A stretch of DNA of 22,002 nucleotides from a virus: the IMG/VR virus record IMGVR_UViG_3300047481_001191, positions 1-22,002 of that record; one strand, written 5' to 3'. The notes beneath the pieces are model-generated. The model saw nothing but the letters and a program-made list of their open reading frames with translations, was not told the DNA's origin and made no database searches. The position numbers and the translations under genes were made by a program. Position 1 is the stretch's first letter. Every line of letters begins with the position of its first letter. Of this stretch, positions 21,276-22,002 are shown in pieces.

Positions 21276-21413
21276 ATGTCTAAAGTCGTATATCGTGGTG
21301 TCGAATATGATACGCAAAAGCGTATCGAATACCAACAGCAAATGATGCAACAGCCTCAACAATATAATGAAACATATCGTGGAGTTAAGTTTGTAAAGGA
21401 GGGGCACAAGTGA
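21276..21413 (+). CDS. Riboswitch-linked 'downstream peptide' (DUF4278-like)
   Basis: A 45-residue peptide with two YRGV units: VVYRGVEYD (4-12) and ETYRGVKFV (32-40), separated by a glutamine-rich stretch (YQQQMMQQPQQY). YRGV-Y peptides are the characteristic product downstream of this riboswitch class and resemble the DUF4278 family. AAAGGAGC upstream is a good Shine-Dalgarno. In Synechocystis a glutamine riboswitch of the related type controls a glutamine-synthetase inactivating factor; whether this peptide acts on nitrogen metabolism is unknown. The stop overlaps the next start (TGATG). Confidence 0.78.
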   Translation: MSKVVYRGVEYDTQKRIEYQQQMMQQPQQYNETYRGVKFVKEGHK

Positions 21414-21511
21414 TGAAGAAACTTAACTTTCTACAACTCATTAAAGAACAAAAACAAAAAGAAGAGCGTCGTTATCAAGCACAATTAGCACAACTCGTTG
21501 GAGCAAAGTAA
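21413..21511 (+). CDS. Very small helical protein (32 residues)
   Basis: MKKLNFLQLIKEQKQKEERRY followed by QAQLAQLVGAK: a single charged amphipathic helix. It overlaps the peptide gene (TGATG) and the next gene (TAATG). AAGGAGGGG just upstream is a very strong Shine-Dalgarno, which argues that this frame is really translated. No family recognised. Confidence 0.68.
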   Translation: MKKLNFLQLIKEQKQKEERRYQAQLAQLVGAK

Positions 21512-21594
21512 TGTTCGCAGTATTACAAATTGCCGCAGGATCTGCGGTTGTACTTGTTTTATTGTCTCTTTATATTCAATTTTTATTCAAATAG
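21511..21594 (+). CDS. Very small single-span membrane protein (27 residues)
   Basis: MFAVLQIAAGSAVVLVLLSL then YIQFLFK: one transmembrane helix filling the protein. It starts on the stop of the preceding mini-gene and is followed directly by a terminator, so it is the last gene of a riboswitch-controlled unit. It resembles small photosystem-type single-helix subunits in size only; no homology is claimed. Confidence 0.62.
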   Translation: MFAVLQIAAGSAVVLVLLSLYIQFLFK

Positions 21595-21599
21595 AATTG

Positions 21600-21624
21600 G
21601 GAGGGTTTACACCCTCCTTTTTTT
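21600..21624 (+). terminator. Rho-independent terminator of the riboswitch unit
   Basis: A 7-bp stem GGAGGGT (21600-21606) / ACCCTCC (21611-21617) with a TTAC loop precedes seven T residues. Confidence 0.9.
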
Positions 21625-21634
21625 ATGATAAAAT
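21606..21634 (+). promoter_or_regulatory. Early-type promoter nested in the terminator
   Basis: A -35-like TTTACA (21606-21611) at the hairpin apex, a 17-base spacer and a -10 TAAAAT (21629-21634). It would serve the gene at 21656. TATGAT at 21624-21629 is an alternative -10 but is spaced only 12 bases away. Confidence 0.55.
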
Positions 21635-21655
21635 GAATTGAAAGAATATCATTTT

Positions 21656-21886
21656 ATGGACAAAGACAAACTTAAATTGATTGTTCGCAATCTTGAATTG
21701 CTAGTAGATTCTTTGAAGTCTGAAATTTATTCTGACACTCAAAGTTACCTAGAGTATGATAAAATTACAGCAGCCCTCAACGATTATGATGAGGTGTTTG
21801 AAGACGATGACTACGAAGATGATGTGACTAATTCTATAAATAAATCATATCGATTAATAAACGATGATGATGGAGACGGATTATAA
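21656..21886 (+). CDS. Conserved-looking small acidic cyanophage protein
   Basis: The 76-residue protein has a helical N-terminal half (DKDKLKLIVRNLELLVDSLKSEIYSD), then YDKITAALNDYDEVFEDDDYEDD and an acidic C-terminus. I recognise the N-terminus as a common cyanophage hypothetical protein. ATG 21656 is used; an upstream in-frame TTG lies next to the -10. Its last 17 bases overlap the next gene in another frame. A TATAAATA at 21835-21842 lies within it. Confidence 0.78.
   Translation: MDKDKLKLIVRNLELLVDSLKSEIYSDTQSYLEYDKITAALNDYDEVFEDDDYEDDVTNSINKSYRLINDDDGDGL
21835..21842 (+). promoter_or_regulatory. Late promoter box inside the small acidic gene
   Basis: A perfect TATAAATA lies 28 bases upstream of the start of the endonuclease gene at 21870. 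It lies in coding sequence, so it may be chance in A/T-rich DNA or may drive the following gene late. Confidence 0.35.
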
Positions 21887-22002
21887 AATAATTGAGGAGT
21901 ATCCTCATTATAAAATATATCCAGATGGAAAAGTTTATTCAATTAAACTTAAAAAATATATTAGTGGTCACAAAAATAAAAGAGGATATTATGCTTTTAC
22001 TT
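21870..22002 (+). CDS. N-terminus of a NUMOD4-like HNH homing endonuclease (partial)
   Basis: The 44 codons visible before the window ends contain a NUMOD4-like pattern: a short lead, EEYPHYKIYPDGKVYSIKLKK, then a glycine-containing turn and NKRGYYAFT. This matches the DNA-binding module that precedes the HNH domain in many phage homing endonucleases (typically ..YEVSNLGRVRS...NGY..V). The HNH domain would lie outside the window. The start overlaps the preceding gene by 17 bases without a good Shine-Dalgarno, as often seen for mobile endonuclease genes that insert at gene ends. Confidence 0.62.
   Translation, partial: METDYKIIEEYPHYKIYPDGKVYSIKLKKYISGHKNKRGYYAFT

Overview
This window reads as a stretch of a T4-like cyanophage (marine cyanomyovirus, most likely infecting Synechococcus). 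The evidence is a phage copy of photosystem II psbA and psbD, two high-light-inducible (hli) genes, a phage-type speD, T4-type late promoter boxes (TATAAATA and variants), a lysozyme-type lysis locus, an endosialidase-chaperone tail fibre and near-continuous stop/start overlaps between genes. No tRNA, CRISPR array, transposase or integrase was seen.

Region 1 (1-11500) is a carbohydrate island transcribed in one direction. After the end of an unidentified gene come a terminator and a strong early promoter, then 13 tightly overlapping genes. They begin with a plant-like GDP-mannose 3,5-epimerase, a complete NH3-dependent NAD synthetase and a UDP-glucose/GDP-mannose-type dehydrogenase. Two tandem GT11 (fucosyltransferase-like) paralogues follow, then several GT-A type glycosyltransferases, a methyltransferase, a sulfotransferase-like/GT11 fusion, a GT15 (KRE2/MNT1-like) mannosyltransferase and a GT25 enzyme. 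Together they could make an activated sugar and transfer it to host LPS, to virion proteins or to another acceptor; the acceptor cannot be read from sequence.

Region 2 (11500-14200) carries a small SLH-domain outer-membrane beta-barrel protein with a signal peptide. An operon of two hli genes and a type II peroxiredoxin follows. Region 3 (13430-15612) is a late, lysis and structural module: a C39-like peptidase, a GH24 lysozyme that appears joined to it by a -1 frameshift signal, a small minus-strand gene, and an S74 tail-fibre gene, served by divergent late promoters.

Region 4 (15609-19184) is the photosynthesis module: psbA with a structured leader resembling the PhotoRC class, two endonuclease VII-like genes between psbA and psbD, then psbD and a glutaredoxin. 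Region 5 (19184-22002) is a string of small overlapping cyanophage genes, including a small membrane protein, ending in speD. Then comes a candidate glutamine riboswitch of the Downstream-peptide class controlling a three-gene micro-operon, another conserved small gene, and the start of a NUMOD4-like homing endonuclease cut off by the window edge.

The most unusual cross-cutting signal is a composite terminator/promoter. At four intergenic junctions the -35 hexamer of an early promoter lies in the apex of the preceding rho-independent terminator hairpin, always with a 17-base spacer to the -10. The other top candidates are the peptidase-lysozyme frameshift cassette and the riboswitch-controlled micro-operon.
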